DNA from: Paenarthrobacter nicotinovorans
Lineage (GTDB): Bacteria > Actinomycetota > Actinomycetes > Actinomycetales > Micrococcaceae
Direction: 5' to 3'
DNA length: 64,000 nucleotides
Assembly: GCF_007670255.1 (NCBI RefSeq)
Contig: NZ_SZVS01000001.1
Coordinates: 310,001-374,000, forward strand
This document shows positions 10,179 through 18,249 of the stretch, piece after piece. The notes beneath the pieces are model-generated. The model made no database searches, was not told the origin of the DNA, and saw nothing but the letters and a program-made list of their open reading frames with translations. Position numbers and translations under genes: made by a program. Numbering within the stretch: position 1 is the first letter of the stretch; each line of letters starts with the position of its first letter.

Positions 10179-10988
10179 ATGCAGGACCCATCAAACGGCC
10201 CCCTGGCCACCCAGGCTACGTCTTCATTCACCGAGCATCTGCAACGCTCTCGTCCTGAACTCCTTCCGTTCAACCAGCCACTGCCCGCCGGCTCCGTACC
10301 GGCCTCACCGCATGCCACCACCATCGTGGCGCTGACTTATGCGGGCGGCGTGCTGATGGCGGGCGACCGCCGCGCCACCATGGGCAATGTCATCGCCAGC
10401 CGGCACATCGAAAAGGTGTTCCCGGCCGATGAATTCTCGGTGCTGGGCATCGCCGGCACGGCAGGCCTGGCAATCGACATCACGCGCCTTTTCCAAGTTG
10501 AGCTCGAACACTACGAAAAGATCGAAGGCACGTTGCTGAGCCTCGTGGGCAAAGCAAACCGCCTGGGTGCCATGATCCGGGGGAACCTGCCCATGGCAAT
10601 GCAGGGGATGGCAGTCATTCCGCTCTTCGCCGGATTCGACCACGTCAGCGGCGTGGGCCGTTTGTTCTCCTACGACGTCACGGGCGGCCGCTATGAAGAG
10701 CAGGAACACCATTCGGTGGGATCGGGTTCGGTCTTCGCCAGGGGCGCGCTGAAAAAGCTGTGGAAACCGAACCTCTCCGAGGAAGACGCCATAGCAGTAG
10801 CTGTCGAGGCACTCTACGACGCCGCTGACGACGACTCCGCCACTGGCGGACCGGACCCGGTACGGCAACTCTGGCCGGTGGTCTACACGGTCAACCGCGC
10901 AGGAAACCGCAGGGTCCCCGAACGCGACCTTGCAGCCATTGCCGGGGCAATCGTCGAATCGCGGGCCATCGCCGGACGGGAGGCCTGA
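10179..10988 (+). CDS. prcB: Proteasome subunit beta, with propeptide
   Basis: Catalytic subunit of the 20S core. The 269-residue precursor has a 46-residue propeptide that should be removed to expose Thr47 in [12 protein letters not shown]. This Thr is the N-terminal nucleophile. The following [11 protein letters not shown] holds the conserved Asp/Arg pocket and the later GTAG matches the family. The ATG follows GAAGGAG at good spacing. The stop TGA is separated by a single base from the prcA ATG, indicating translational coupling that balances the two subunits. Confidence 0.97.
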   Translation: MQDPSNGPLATQATSSFTEHLQRSRPELLPFNQPLPAGSVPASPHATTIVALTYAGGVLMAGDRRATMGNVIASRHIEKVFPADEFSVLGIAGTAGLAIDITRLFQVELEHYEKIEGTLLSLVGKANRLGAMIRGNLPMAMQGMAVIPLFAGFDHVSGVGRLFSYDVTGGRYEEQEHHSVGSGSVFARGALKKLWKPNLSEEDAIAVAVEALYDAADDDSATGGPDPVRQLWPVVYTVNRAGNRRVPERDLAAIAGAIVESRAIAGREA

Positions 10989-10989
10989 G

Positions 10990-11697
10990 ATGACACAGCA
11001 GTTCTATGTCTCTCCTGAACAACTGATGAAGGACCGCGCCGACTTCGCGCGGAAAGGCATCGCGCGCGGCCGGTCCGTCGTGGTCATCAGCTGCGCTGAC
11101 GGCATTGCCCTGATCGCAGAGAATCCGTCACCGTCCCTCCACAAAATCGGCGAAATCTACGACAAGATCGCCTTTGCGGCCGTAGGCAAGTATAACGAGT
11201 TCGAAAGCCTGCGGCAGGCGGGCGTCCGCTACGCCGATGTCCGGGGTTACTCCTATGACCGCGAAGACGTCACGGCCCGCGGCCTGGCCAGTGTGTACGC
11301 CCAAAGCCTGGGGGCAGTCTTCACCGCTGAACAGAAGCCATTTGAGGTTGAACTGGCGGTGGCCGAGGTCGGGGCGACACGGGAGCAGGACCACCTCTAC
11401 CGCCTGACGTTCGATGGTTCCATCGCTGACGAGAACGGTTTCGTCGTCATGGGCGGACTGGCGGAGCAGATTTCCGACGTCGTCAGCCGGGCTTGGGAGC
11501 CGGATCTCACCCTGCCGGGTGCCATGCGTTTGGCCTTGCGGGCCTTGGCTGCCGACAAGGAGCTCGAAGCCCTGCCGGCTACCGCCGTCGAGGCCGCCGT
11601 CCTCTACCGTGCTTCGGAGAGCCACCGCGGATCACGCAGGGCGTTCCGGCGACTGCTGCCCGAGGACATGACCCGGTTGCTCACAGAGGAGGCCTGA
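10990..11697 (+). CDS. prcA: Proteasome subunit alpha
   Basis: Structural ring subunit that gates the 20S core and accepts the Arc/Mpa tail. The 235-residue protein starts [27 protein letters not shown], the usual alpha-subunit opening helix that replaces a propeptide. It has no N-terminal catalytic Thr. I chose the ATG at 10990, one base after the prcB stop, and not the earlier in-frame codon inside prcB. The stop is again one base before the pafA ATG. The C-terminus is short and lacks a long acidic tail. Confidence 0.96.
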   Translation: MTQQFYVSPEQLMKDRADFARKGIARGRSVVVISCADGIALIAENPSPSLHKIGEIYDKIAFAAVGKYNEFESLRQAGVRYADVRGYSYDREDVTARGLASVYAQSLGAVFTAEQKPFEVELAVAEVGATREQDHLYRLTFDGSIADENGFVVMGGLAEQISDVVSRAWEPDLTLPGAMRLALRALAADKELEALPATAVEAAVLYRASESHRGSRRAFRRLLPEDMTRLLTEEA

Positions 11698-11698
11698 G

Positions 11699-13063
11699 AT
11701 GGACAAACGCATATTTGGCATCGAAACGGAATTCGGGATTTCCTATTCCAGTCCTGATTCGCGTCCTTTGGCACCTGAGGAAGTGGCCCGCTACCTCTTC
11801 AGGAAAGTGGTCAGTTGGGGGAGGTCTTCAAACGTCTTCCTGACCAACGGCTCGCGGCTCTACCTGGACGTGGGTTCCCACCCGGAGTACGCCACGGCCG
11901 AGTGCGACGACCTTGCCCAACTCATTGCCCACGACAGGGCGGGCGAACTGATTCTCGATGACCTGGTGGACGAGGCCCAAAGCAGGCTGGCCGCCGAGGG
12001 CTTCAACGGAACCGTTTACCTTTTCAAGAACAACACGGATTCGGCCGGAAACTCCTACGGGAGCCACGAGAACTACCTGATTCCGCGCCGCGGTGAATTC
12101 TCGCGTTTGGCTGAAATCCTGATTCCCTTCCTGGTGACGCGGCAGCTGATCGCAGGGGCCGGCAAGGTGTTGAAGACTCCGCACGGGGCCACCTTCGCTT
12201 TCTCCCAACGCGCCGACCACATCTGGGAAGGGGTGTCCTCGGCGACCACGCGTTCGCGGCCCATTATCAATACCAGGGACGAGCCCCACGCTGACGCTGA
12301 GTTCTATCGCCGTCTCCACGTCATCGTCGGAGACTCCAACATGTCCGAGACAACGGCCCTGCTCAAAGTCGGTACGGTGGACCTGATTCTGCGGATGATC
12401 GAATCGGGCGTGATCATGCGTGACATGCGCATGGAAAACCCCATCCGCAGCATCCGCGAGATCTCGCACGACCTGACGGGCCGGGCCCTGATCCGCCTGG
12501 CCAACGGCAGGCAGCTCACGGCCCTCGATATCCAGCGCGAATACCTCACCAAGGTCACTGACTTCGTCGCCACCAACGGAGCACACAATGCCCACGTTCC
12601 CTTGATCCTGGATCTGTGGAAGCGCACGCTTGACGCTATTGAAAGCGGCGATACCAGCACCATTGACACCGAGGTTGACTGGGCCATCAAGAAGAAGCTC
12701 ATGGACGGCTATATGCAACGACACGGGCTCGGCCTCGATTCTCCCCGGATCGCCCAACTGGACCTCACGTACCACGACATCTCGCGGCAACGGGGCCTGT
12801 TCTTCCTGCTCCAGGCCAGGGGAGCGGCCCGCCGACTGGTCACTGAAACCGATGTCAAGGACGCCGTGGACGCACCTCCACAGACTACCCGCGCCAAGCT
12901 CCGTGGCGACTTCGTTCGCCGCGCGCAGGAACTGGGCCGCGACTACACCGTCGACTGGGTCCACCTGAAATTGAATGACCGCGCGCACCAGACCATCCTC
13001 TGCAAGGACCCCTTCCGGAGCGAGGACGAAAGGGTGGATGCGCTCCTGGACTCCATGGGCTGA
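11699..13063 (+). CDS. pafA: Pup--protein ligase PafA
   Basis: Forms the isopeptide bond between the C-terminal glutamate of deamidated Pup and a substrate lysine, using ATP. The 454-residue protein is a glutamine-synthetase-fold enzyme that begins [16 protein letters not shown], with the metal-binding glutamates. It has [30 protein letters not shown] and [18 protein letters not shown]. It lacks the Dop loop. Its ATG lies one base after the prcA stop. Together with dop, pup, prcB and prcA it completes the pathway. Confidence 0.97.
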   Translation: MDKRIFGIETEFGISYSSPDSRPLAPEEVARYLFRKVVSWGRSSNVFLTNGSRLYLDVGSHPEYATAECDDLAQLIAHDRAGELILDDLVDEAQSRLAAEGFNGTVYLFKNNTDSAGNSYGSHENYLIPRRGEFSRLAEILIPFLVTRQLIAGAGKVLKTPHGATFAFSQRADHIWEGVSSATTRSRPIINTRDEPHADAEFYRRLHVIVGDSNMSETTALLKVGTVDLILRMIESGVIMRDMRMENPIRSIREISHDLTGRALIRLANGRQLTALDIQREYLTKVTDFVATNGAHNAHVPLILDLWKRTLDAIESGDTSTIDTEVDWAIKKKLMDGYMQRHGLGLDSPRIAQLDLTYHDISRQRGLFFLLQARGAARRLVTETDVKDAVDAPPQTTRAKLRGDFVRRAQELGRDYTVDWVHLKLNDRAHQTILCKDPFRSEDERVDALLDSMG

Positions 13064-13191
13064 TCTGCGCTTTAAGCTGGTTCCCAGCTTGGCGGGCTAT
13101 TCTGGATAGTGGTCTCTTTCCAGGAGACAACCTGCTTGGAGGCGTCATCCGCTGTTCCGAGTGTCCTTTGCCCCGACGAAAGTGTCTTTTT

Positions 13192-14115
13192 GTGCGCCGA
13201 CTCCTAGCAATTCTTCTTCCTGCCCTGCTGCTCATCACCGCGTGCGGGGGAAGCAACGCGGCACCTGAGCCCACCAGCCAGTCCGCAGGTGACATCTCCA
13301 AGCTCGACTCCGTGAAAGTGACGGACAACGGCAACGACAAAGCACCTGGCGTTGAATTTTCCAAGCCGCTCAGCGTGTCCGAACCCACCGTCAAGGTGGT
13401 CAAGGAGGGTGACGGAGAGCGTGTGAAGGCCGGGCAGACAGCCGAACTCGTCTACGTTGCCGTCGACGGCAACGACGGCAAAACGGTGGAAGACGCCTAC
13501 GCCAATGGGCCGCAGCCAATTGAACTGACGGACGAACTGAAGTCCGGCAACCAGCAGATCTACAACGCGATCGTTGGTGCCAAGATTGGCTCGCAGATTG
13601 CCTTCGCCGCTCCTGGCAACGCTGGAGCTTCGCCCGCGGCTGCCACCCAGCTTGTCGTCTTCAAGCTGCTCTCCGCCAAGGACCCTGCTCCGGTACTGGA
13701 CAAGCCTGAAGGCGACCCCGTAACTCCTCCCGCCGGACTTCCTACCGTGAAGGAAGACGACAAGGGTATTCCGCAGATCTCCGTTGACGGCGTGGCCGCA
13801 CCCAAGGAGCTCATCGCCCAGGACCTCATCAAGGGCAAGGGCGCGGCTGTGAAGGCATCAGACACCCTCACAGTCAACTACGTTGGCGTCAACCTCGTAG
13901 GCGGAACCAAGTTCGATTCCAGTTACGACCGCGGAAAGCCCGCAAGCTTCCCGCTCACAGGTGTTATCAAGGGCTGGACGCAAGGCCTCGAAGGCAAAAC
14001 TGTTGGCTCCCGCGTTTTGTTGGTCATTCCGCAGGACCTCGCCTACGGCGCCGCCGGCCAGGGCGAAGCCAAGGGTGACCTTGTCTTCGTCGTGGACATC
14101 CTGGGCGTCAAGTAA
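13192..14115 (+). CDS. Secreted lipoprotein with FKBP-type prolyl isomerase domain
   Basis: Exported lipid-anchored peptidyl-prolyl isomerase. From the GTG at 13192 the protein opens MRRLLAILLPALLLITACGGS, a signal peptide with lipobox ITAC. The C-terminal roughly 110 residues form a recognisable FKBP domain (SDTLTVNYVGV, GVIKGWTQGLEG, VLLVIPQDLAYG). The first half resembles a degraded FKBP domain without the active-site set. The frame stays open to a TTG at 13168, but this adds residues before a complete signal peptide, so I prefer 13192. It probably helps fold exported proteins. A cytosolic FKBP gene follows on the same strand. Confidence 0.85.
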   Translation: MRRLLAILLPALLLITACGGSNAAPEPTSQSAGDISKLDSVKVTDNGNDKAPGVEFSKPLSVSEPTVKVVKEGDGERVKAGQTAELVYVAVDGNDGKTVEDAYANGPQPIELTDELKSGNQQIYNAIVGAKIGSQIAFAAPGNAGASPAAATQLVVFKLLSAKDPAPVLDKPEGDPVTPPAGLPTVKEDDKGIPQISVDGVAAPKELIAQDLIKGKGAAVKASDTLTVNYVGVNLVGGTKFDSSYDRGKPASFPLTGVIKGWTQGLEGKTVGSRVLLVIPQDLAYGAAGQGEAKGDLVFVVDILGVK

Positions 14116-14190
14116 CCCCCATCGCAATCGGCGGGCACTGGCTTAGGCTGGTTCCTGACACCCATCCATCACCCACACCAAGGAGTAACC

Positions 14191-14586
14191 ATGTCATTTG
14201 GTCAGCGTGACTTCGACCGCACCAAGCCGGAGATTGACTTCCCTGAAGGTGACGTCCCCACGGACCTCGTCATCACCGACCTCATCGAGGGCACCGGCCG
14301 TGAGGCCAAGGCCGGAGACACCGTCTCCACCCACTATGTTGGGGTCGCCTGGTCCACCGGCGAAGAATTCGACGCTTCCTGGGGCCGCGGAGCACCCCTG
14401 GACTTCCGCGTAGGCGTGGGCCAGGTTATCCAGGGGTGGGACCAGGGCCTCCTGGGCATGAAGGTCGGCGGTCGTCGTCGCCTTGAAATCCCCTCGGAGC
14501 TTGCCTACGGCTCGCGCGGTGCCGGCGGAGCCATCAAGCCGAACGAAGCCCTGATCTTCGTCGTTGACCTCGTGGCTGTCCGCTAA
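14191..14586 (+). CDS. Cytosolic FKBP-type peptidyl-prolyl cis-trans isomerase
   Basis: A 131-residue single-domain FKBP with no signal sequence. Signature positions are visible: VSTHYVGVAW, EEFDASWGRG, VIQGWDQGLLGMKVGGRRRLEIPSEL split over the central strands, and the C-terminal ALIFVVDLVAV. It catalyses proline isomerisation and is probably a general folding helper. AAGGAG is placed well before the ATG. A strong hairpin follows the stop, so the operon beginning upstream probably ends here, before pafBC. Confidence 0.92.
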   Translation: MSFGQRDFDRTKPEIDFPEGDVPTDLVITDLIEGTGREAKAGDTVSTHYVGVAWSTGEEFDASWGRGAPLDFRVGVGQVIQGWDQGLLGMKVGGRRRLEIPSELAYGSRGAGGAIKPNEALIFVVDLVAVR

Positions 14587-14602
14587 GGAACAGCTGTCCC
14601 AC

Positions 14603-14655
14603 AAGGCGCGTTACTGCCCGGTAAACCCGGGCTGGTGACGCGCCTTGCTGTTTTC
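14603..14655 (+). terminator. Intrinsic terminator between the FKBP gene and pafBC
   Basis: Long hairpin with outer arms AAGGCGCGT (14603-14611) and ACGCGCCTT (14638-14646) and an inner GCCCGG/CCGGGC stem, followed by a T-rich stretch. It separates pafBC from the proteasome transcript. Confidence 0.75.
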
Positions 14656-14682
14656 CTCCCGGACTTTAGTAACGTAGCAACC

Positions 14683-16701
14683 GTGTCCGCATCCCGCACT
14701 GAACGACTCCTGAACCTTCTCCTTGCCTTGCTCAATACCAGGGTGGGTCTTTCACGCTCTGTCCTGCGCGAAAAGGTCTACCACGATACCGCCGGAAACG
14801 ATGTCGCTTTCGGGCGCATGTTTGAGCGTGACAAGGCGGACTTGAAGCAGTTCGGCTTCGAGGTGGAAACCTTGATGGACCCGGGCAGTTTCGGCTCGGA
14901 CGATCCCGCTTCGGCCCGCTACAGGATCGGCAAGGACTCCAACAGGCTTCCGGAAGTTCATCTGACACCCGCGGAGTGCACAGTCCTCCTGCTGGCCGCC
15001 CAGCTGTGGGAACGCGCCGCCTTGGGCAACGCCGCAGCCAATGCCGTCCGTAAGCTGCAGGCCGCGGGCGGATTCACCGACGTCGACCTTCCAGCCGGCG
15101 TACAGCCGCGTATCAAGCCTGCAGGCCAGGCTTTCGACGACGTCGTTGCAGCCATGCACGGCAGGCATCCTGTCCGCTTCGGCTACCTTGCCGTCAGCAC
15201 CGGGCGCGAGGAAACACGGGAAGTCGAGCCTTGGGGTCTGGGCAGTCGCTTCGGGCAGTGGTACCTGGTGGGCTTTGACAGGGGGAGGGGAGCCAAGCGG
15301 ATCTTCAGGCTTTCACGGATGTCCACTGCGCTTACCGTCGTCTCCAGCAGCAGCTTTGAGCCTCCGGAGGGCTTCAACGCCCGTGCCGAGCTCGATTCGC
15401 TCAACGAACTGCCGGTCCGAAAGGCAGTCCTGGACGTGGACAAGGACCGTCTGCTGGCACTGCGCAAACGCTCAGTCGACACGGAGCAGTCCCAGGTCGA
15501 CCCGCAAAGGGACCGGATAGCCGTAGACTTCCGCGACCCCGAACAACTCGCCGAAGAGCTGGCCTCCTACGGTCCCCACGTCAAGGTGGCGGAACCGGCG
15601 GAGTTGCGGGCCGCCGTCGTACGCCGCCTTAAAGGCGCCCTGGATTTCAACGCGGCGCCAGAGATCGAGGTGGAGTTTCCCGAGGCCGGACGCGCACCGC
15701 GCGCCCGCAAGCGCACGTCGGAGGACCAGCTGGCCAGAATGCTGCAGTTGGTACCGTTCCTGGTCCACCACCAGGGCCTGCACATCCAGGAAGTGGCGGA
15801 CCGTTTCGGTATCTCGCGCAAGGATCTGGTCGACGACCTGAAAATTCTGATCTGCTCGGGGCTTCCGGAAGGCTATCCGGATGACCTCTTGGATATCCAG
15901 TGGGAAAACGACCACGTATACATCTCGGAGCACTTGGACCTGAACCGGCCGGTGCGTTTCAGCGAAGACGAGGCCGCAGCGCTGCTGACCGGTCTTGCCA
16001 TGCTGGGCGACCTGCCTGCGTTGGCGGGCATGGCAGAGAACGAGTCGGGCAATGCGTTGGAGTCCGTCACGATCAAACTGACCGGTGCAGCCGGCCAGGC
16101 AGGCCGATTGGCCGGTTCCGTGGCCGGGCAGTCGGTAGCACCGGAACAATCCGAAGCCTTTGCCACCATCACGCAAGCCATCAGGGACAACCAGCAGTTG
16201 CGGCTGCGTTATTTGTCCCTGCAACGCGACGAAGTGACAGAACGGGATGTCGACCCACTGCGGCTCTACTCGATGGACAACATCTGGTACTTCGAGGCGT
16301 ACTGTCACAGCAAGGCAGGTATCCGGAACTTCCGGCTGGACAGGGTGGAGGCGCTGGAACCGAACGGCCGTGCGTCCTCAGGCCAGGCCGCGACGGACCA
16401 GGACTTTCCGGCGCGCTTGTTCACCCCCGGCGACGACGACGTCGTGGTGGTCCTGCAGTTGACCCGCCAGGGCGCCGGGCTTGCGGATGATTACTACGCC
16501 GAGCGTACGGCCCAACTGCCCGACGGCGGCATGCTCGCCGAAGTGCGGTTCGGCGATGCCGGCTGGCTGCCCATGTTTGTGTCACAGCACGGTGGTACGG
16601 TCCGGATCCTGCAGCCCGGCTCCCTGCGGGACGAGGCTGCGGCTTGGTTGAGGGCTGCGCTGGCACAGTACGACGATGCTTCCGGCGCCCAGGCTGGCTA
16701 G
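14683..16701 (+). CDS. pafBC: PafBC: fused PafB-PafC WYL-domain DNA-damage regulator
   Basis: Transcription activator of the proteasome-associated, LexA/RecA-independent DNA damage response. In mycobacteria PafB and PafC are two proteins. Here both are one 672-residue chain with the order HTH-WYL-extension, HTH-WYL-extension. The first half has SASRTERLLNLLLALLNTR (winged helix) and WYLVGFDRGRGAKRIFRLSR. The second half has VPFLVHHQGLHIQEVADRFG (winged helix) and WYFEAYCHSKAGIRNFRLDR. A fused PafBC is known from Arthrobacter, and to my recollection a crystal structure was solved from that genus. I chose GTG 14683; the frame extends upstream only through the terminator. Confidence 0.95.
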   Translation: MSASRTERLLNLLLALLNTRVGLSRSVLREKVYHDTAGNDVAFGRMFERDKADLKQFGFEVETLMDPGSFGSDDPASARYRIGKDSNRLPEVHLTPAECTVLLLAAQLWERAALGNAAANAVRKLQAAGGFTDVDLPAGVQPRIKPAGQAFDDVVAAMHGRHPVRFGYLAVSTGREETREVEPWGLGSRFGQWYLVGFDRGRGAKRIFRLSRMSTALTVVSSSSFEPPEGFNARAELDSLNELPVRKAVLDVDKDRLLALRKRSVDTEQSQVDPQRDRIAVDFRDPEQLAEELASYGPHVKVAEPAELRAAVVRRLKGALDFNAAPEIEVEFPEAGRAPRARKRTSEDQLARMLQLVPFLVHHQGLHIQEVADRFGISRKDLVDDLKILICSGLPEGYPDDLLDIQWENDHVYISEHLDLNRPVRFSEDEAAALLTGLAMLGDLPALAGMAENESGNALESVTIKLTGAAGQAGRLAGSVAGQSVAPEQSEAFATITQAIRDNQQLRLRYLSLQRDEVTERDVDPLRLYSMDNIWYFEAYCHSKAGIRNFRLDRVEALEPNGRASSGQAATDQDFPARLFTPGDDDVVVVLQLTRQGAGLADDYYAERTAQLPDGGMLAEVRFGDAGWLPMFVSQHGGTVRILQPGSLRDEAAAWLRAALAQYDDASGAQAG

Positions 16702-16704
16702 ACT
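16699..16704 (+). promoter_or_regulatory. Leaderless-type -10 box
   Basis: TAGACT, overlapping the end of pafBC and 6 bases before the ATG at 16711. Confidence 0.5.
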
Positions 16705-16710
16705 ACTCAG

Positions 16711-17061
16711 ATGCCTTGGTGGTTTTGGATCCTGCTGTGGATCGCACTCGTAGCTCTTGCCCTGCTCCTGCACTTGACCTTGGGTTATCGCTTGTTCAAG
16801 AAATTCATGACAACTGTTCATGAACTGGGCGACGCCGGGAAACGTTTCAGCAACCTTTCTCCTGTCGTGGAAACCTCCGATGTGGACGTAGCGGAGGGGC
16901 GCCCCGAACCGGGGTCCGCGATTTTTGCCTCACCGGATCAGATGCGTCATGATTACCTGACGGCCAAAGCCTTCCGGCAGGAAGTTCGCCGCCAGAAGCG
17001 CGTCCAGCGCAAAGCGGAGCGGGGTCAGCCACAATCCCTGCACGACATTGAATTCAGTTAG
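16711..17061 (+). CDS. Small membrane protein upstream of tatA, unknown function
   Basis: I do not recognise a named family in this 116-residue protein. Residues 3-26 form one transmembrane helix rich in Trp and Leu. A probably amphipathic segment follows (YRLFKKFMTTVHELGDAGKRF), then a soluble tail with a very basic stretch (RQEVRRQKRVQRKAER) near the C-terminus. A single N-terminal helix followed by an amphipathic helix resembles the layout of TatA/TatB proteins, but the sequence has no Tat hinge. It starts 9 bases after pafBC and ends 36 bases before tatA. Coding is supported by frame length, position and the -10 box. Confidence 0.75.
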   Translation: MPWWFWILLWIALVALALLLHLTLGYRLFKKFMTTVHELGDAGKRFSNLSPVVETSDVDVAEGRPEPGSAIFASPDQMRHDYLTAKAFRQEVRRQKRVQRKAERGQPQSLHDIEFS

Positions 17062-17097
17062 ACGTAGGATGTATCCAAAAGGAAAGGACCTCCCCAC

Positions 17098-17382
17098 ATG
17101 AGGCTTGAAGGCTGGCATCTCATCATCATCATCGTTCTGGCTCTGGTGCTTTTTGCAGCACCGAAGCTGCCGTCCATGGCGCGCAGCATTGGACAGTCGA
17201 TGCGTATTTTCAAGTCTGAGGTCCGGGAAATGAAGAAGGACGGTTCTTCCGAGACGAAGGACTCCCAGAACGGTTCGGACCCCGTTGAAGGCAAGGTTGT
17301 TGGCCACCCGGACGCCACGACCCCCGACATGAAGGCCCGGAACACCGGCGAGACTGACGTTCCGCCTTCCAACCGCGTCTAA
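17098..17382 (+). CDS. tatA: Twin-arginine translocase subunit TatA
   Basis: Pore-forming component of the Tat pathway for folded proteins. The 94-residue protein has a short N-terminal transmembrane helix (HLIIIIVLALVLFAAPKLPS) leading into the conserved hinge FAAPKLP and an amphipathic helix (ARSIGQSMRIFKSEVREMKK). The C-terminus is polar and disordered. GGAAAGGACC lies before the ATG. The gene is 6 bases upstream of tatC, forming the tatAC operon. Confidence 0.95.
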   Translation: MRLEGWHLIIIIVLALVLFAAPKLPSMARSIGQSMRIFKSEVREMKKDGSSETKDSQNGSDPVEGKVVGHPDATTPDMKARNTGETDVPPSNRV

Positions 17383-17388
17383 AGAGAA

Positions 17389-18225
17389 GTGGTAGAGACG
17401 AAGGGGCGAAAGGCCAACCCCGAAGCCCGGATGGCGCTCCTTGACCATCTCAAGGAGCTGAAGAACCGGCTCTTCAAGGCTGCAATCGGCGTCATCCTCG
17501 GGACAGTGGTGGGCTTCATCGTCTACCAGCCGCTCCTGGAGGCCCTGATCAAACCGATCAAGGACCTCAATGAAAAAGAGGGTCGCGCCGCCACGCTGAA
17601 CTTTGACGGCGTGGCAAGTTCGTTCGACCTCATGGTTCAGGTCTCCGTCTTCCTCGGGGTGTTGCTTTCAAGCCCCGTGTGGATTTACCAGCTCTGGGCT
17701 TTCATCGTTCCCGGATTGCACAAGAAAGAACGCCGCCTCGCGTTGTCCTTTGTCGCTGCGGCTGTCCCGCTGTTCATCGGAGGCGTCCTTCTCGCCTGGC
17801 TTGTCCTGCCGAACGCGGTGCGTGTGCTGACGGACTTCACCCCCGTGGGTGGCTCAAACTTCATCAGCGCCGAAATCTACCTGGCCTTTGTCCTTCGGCT
17901 CCTCCTGGCCTTCGGCATTGCCTTCCTGGTACCCGTGGTACTCGTCGGCCTGAACCTCGCCGGCATCGTCAAAGGCAAGCAGCTGGTCAAGAGCTGGCGC
18001 ATCACCATTTTCCTGGTCTGCTTGTTCGCTGCCATGGCCGCCCCCGGCGCGGACGCGATGAGCATGTTCTATCTTGCGGCCCCCATGCTGCTGCTCTTCT
18101 TCGCGGCCATCGGTGTGTGTCTCCTCAACGACCGTCGTCGTGAACGCCGTGCCATCAAGCGCGCTGCCGAGACGGAGGCCACTGCCGATATCGCCACCCC
18201 GGCCGCAGATCTGGAGAATCTCTAG
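17389..18225 (+). CDS. tatC: Twin-arginine translocase subunit TatC
   Basis: Receptor subunit that binds twin-arginine signal peptides. The 278-residue protein has six predicted membrane segments and the N-terminal cytosolic signature MALLDHLKELKNRLFKA, including the conserved Glu used in signal recognition. The first periplasmic loop contains the FDLMVQVSVFLG region. The C-terminal 35 residues are charged. The start is GTG at 17389 after AGAGAAGTGG. The substrates probably include the Rieske protein encoded elsewhere in this window. Confidence 0.95.
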   Translation: MVETKGRKANPEARMALLDHLKELKNRLFKAAIGVILGTVVGFIVYQPLLEALIKPIKDLNEKEGRAATLNFDGVASSFDLMVQVSVFLGVLLSSPVWIYQLWAFIVPGLHKKERRLALSFVAAAVPLFIGGVLLAWLVLPNAVRVLTDFTPVGGSNFISAEIYLAFVLRLLLAFGIAFLVPVVLVGLNLAGIVKGKQLVKSWRITIFLVCLFAAMAAPGADAMSMFYLAAPMLLLFFAAIGVCLLNDRRRERRAIKRAAETEATADIATPAADLENL

Positions 18226-18237
18226 ACGTTCGGCCAC

Positions 18238-18243
18238 TAGGCT
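18238..18243 (+). promoter_or_regulatory. Leaderless-type -10 box of the helicase gene
   Basis: TAGGCT, 6 bases before the ATG at 18250. Confidence 0.55.
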
Positions 18244-18249
18244 TGATGC

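Noticed and set aside
13074..13090. Hairpin after pafA (AAGCTGG / CCAGCTT)
   Set aside because: Only 7 base pairs and no T-run; too weak to call a terminator.
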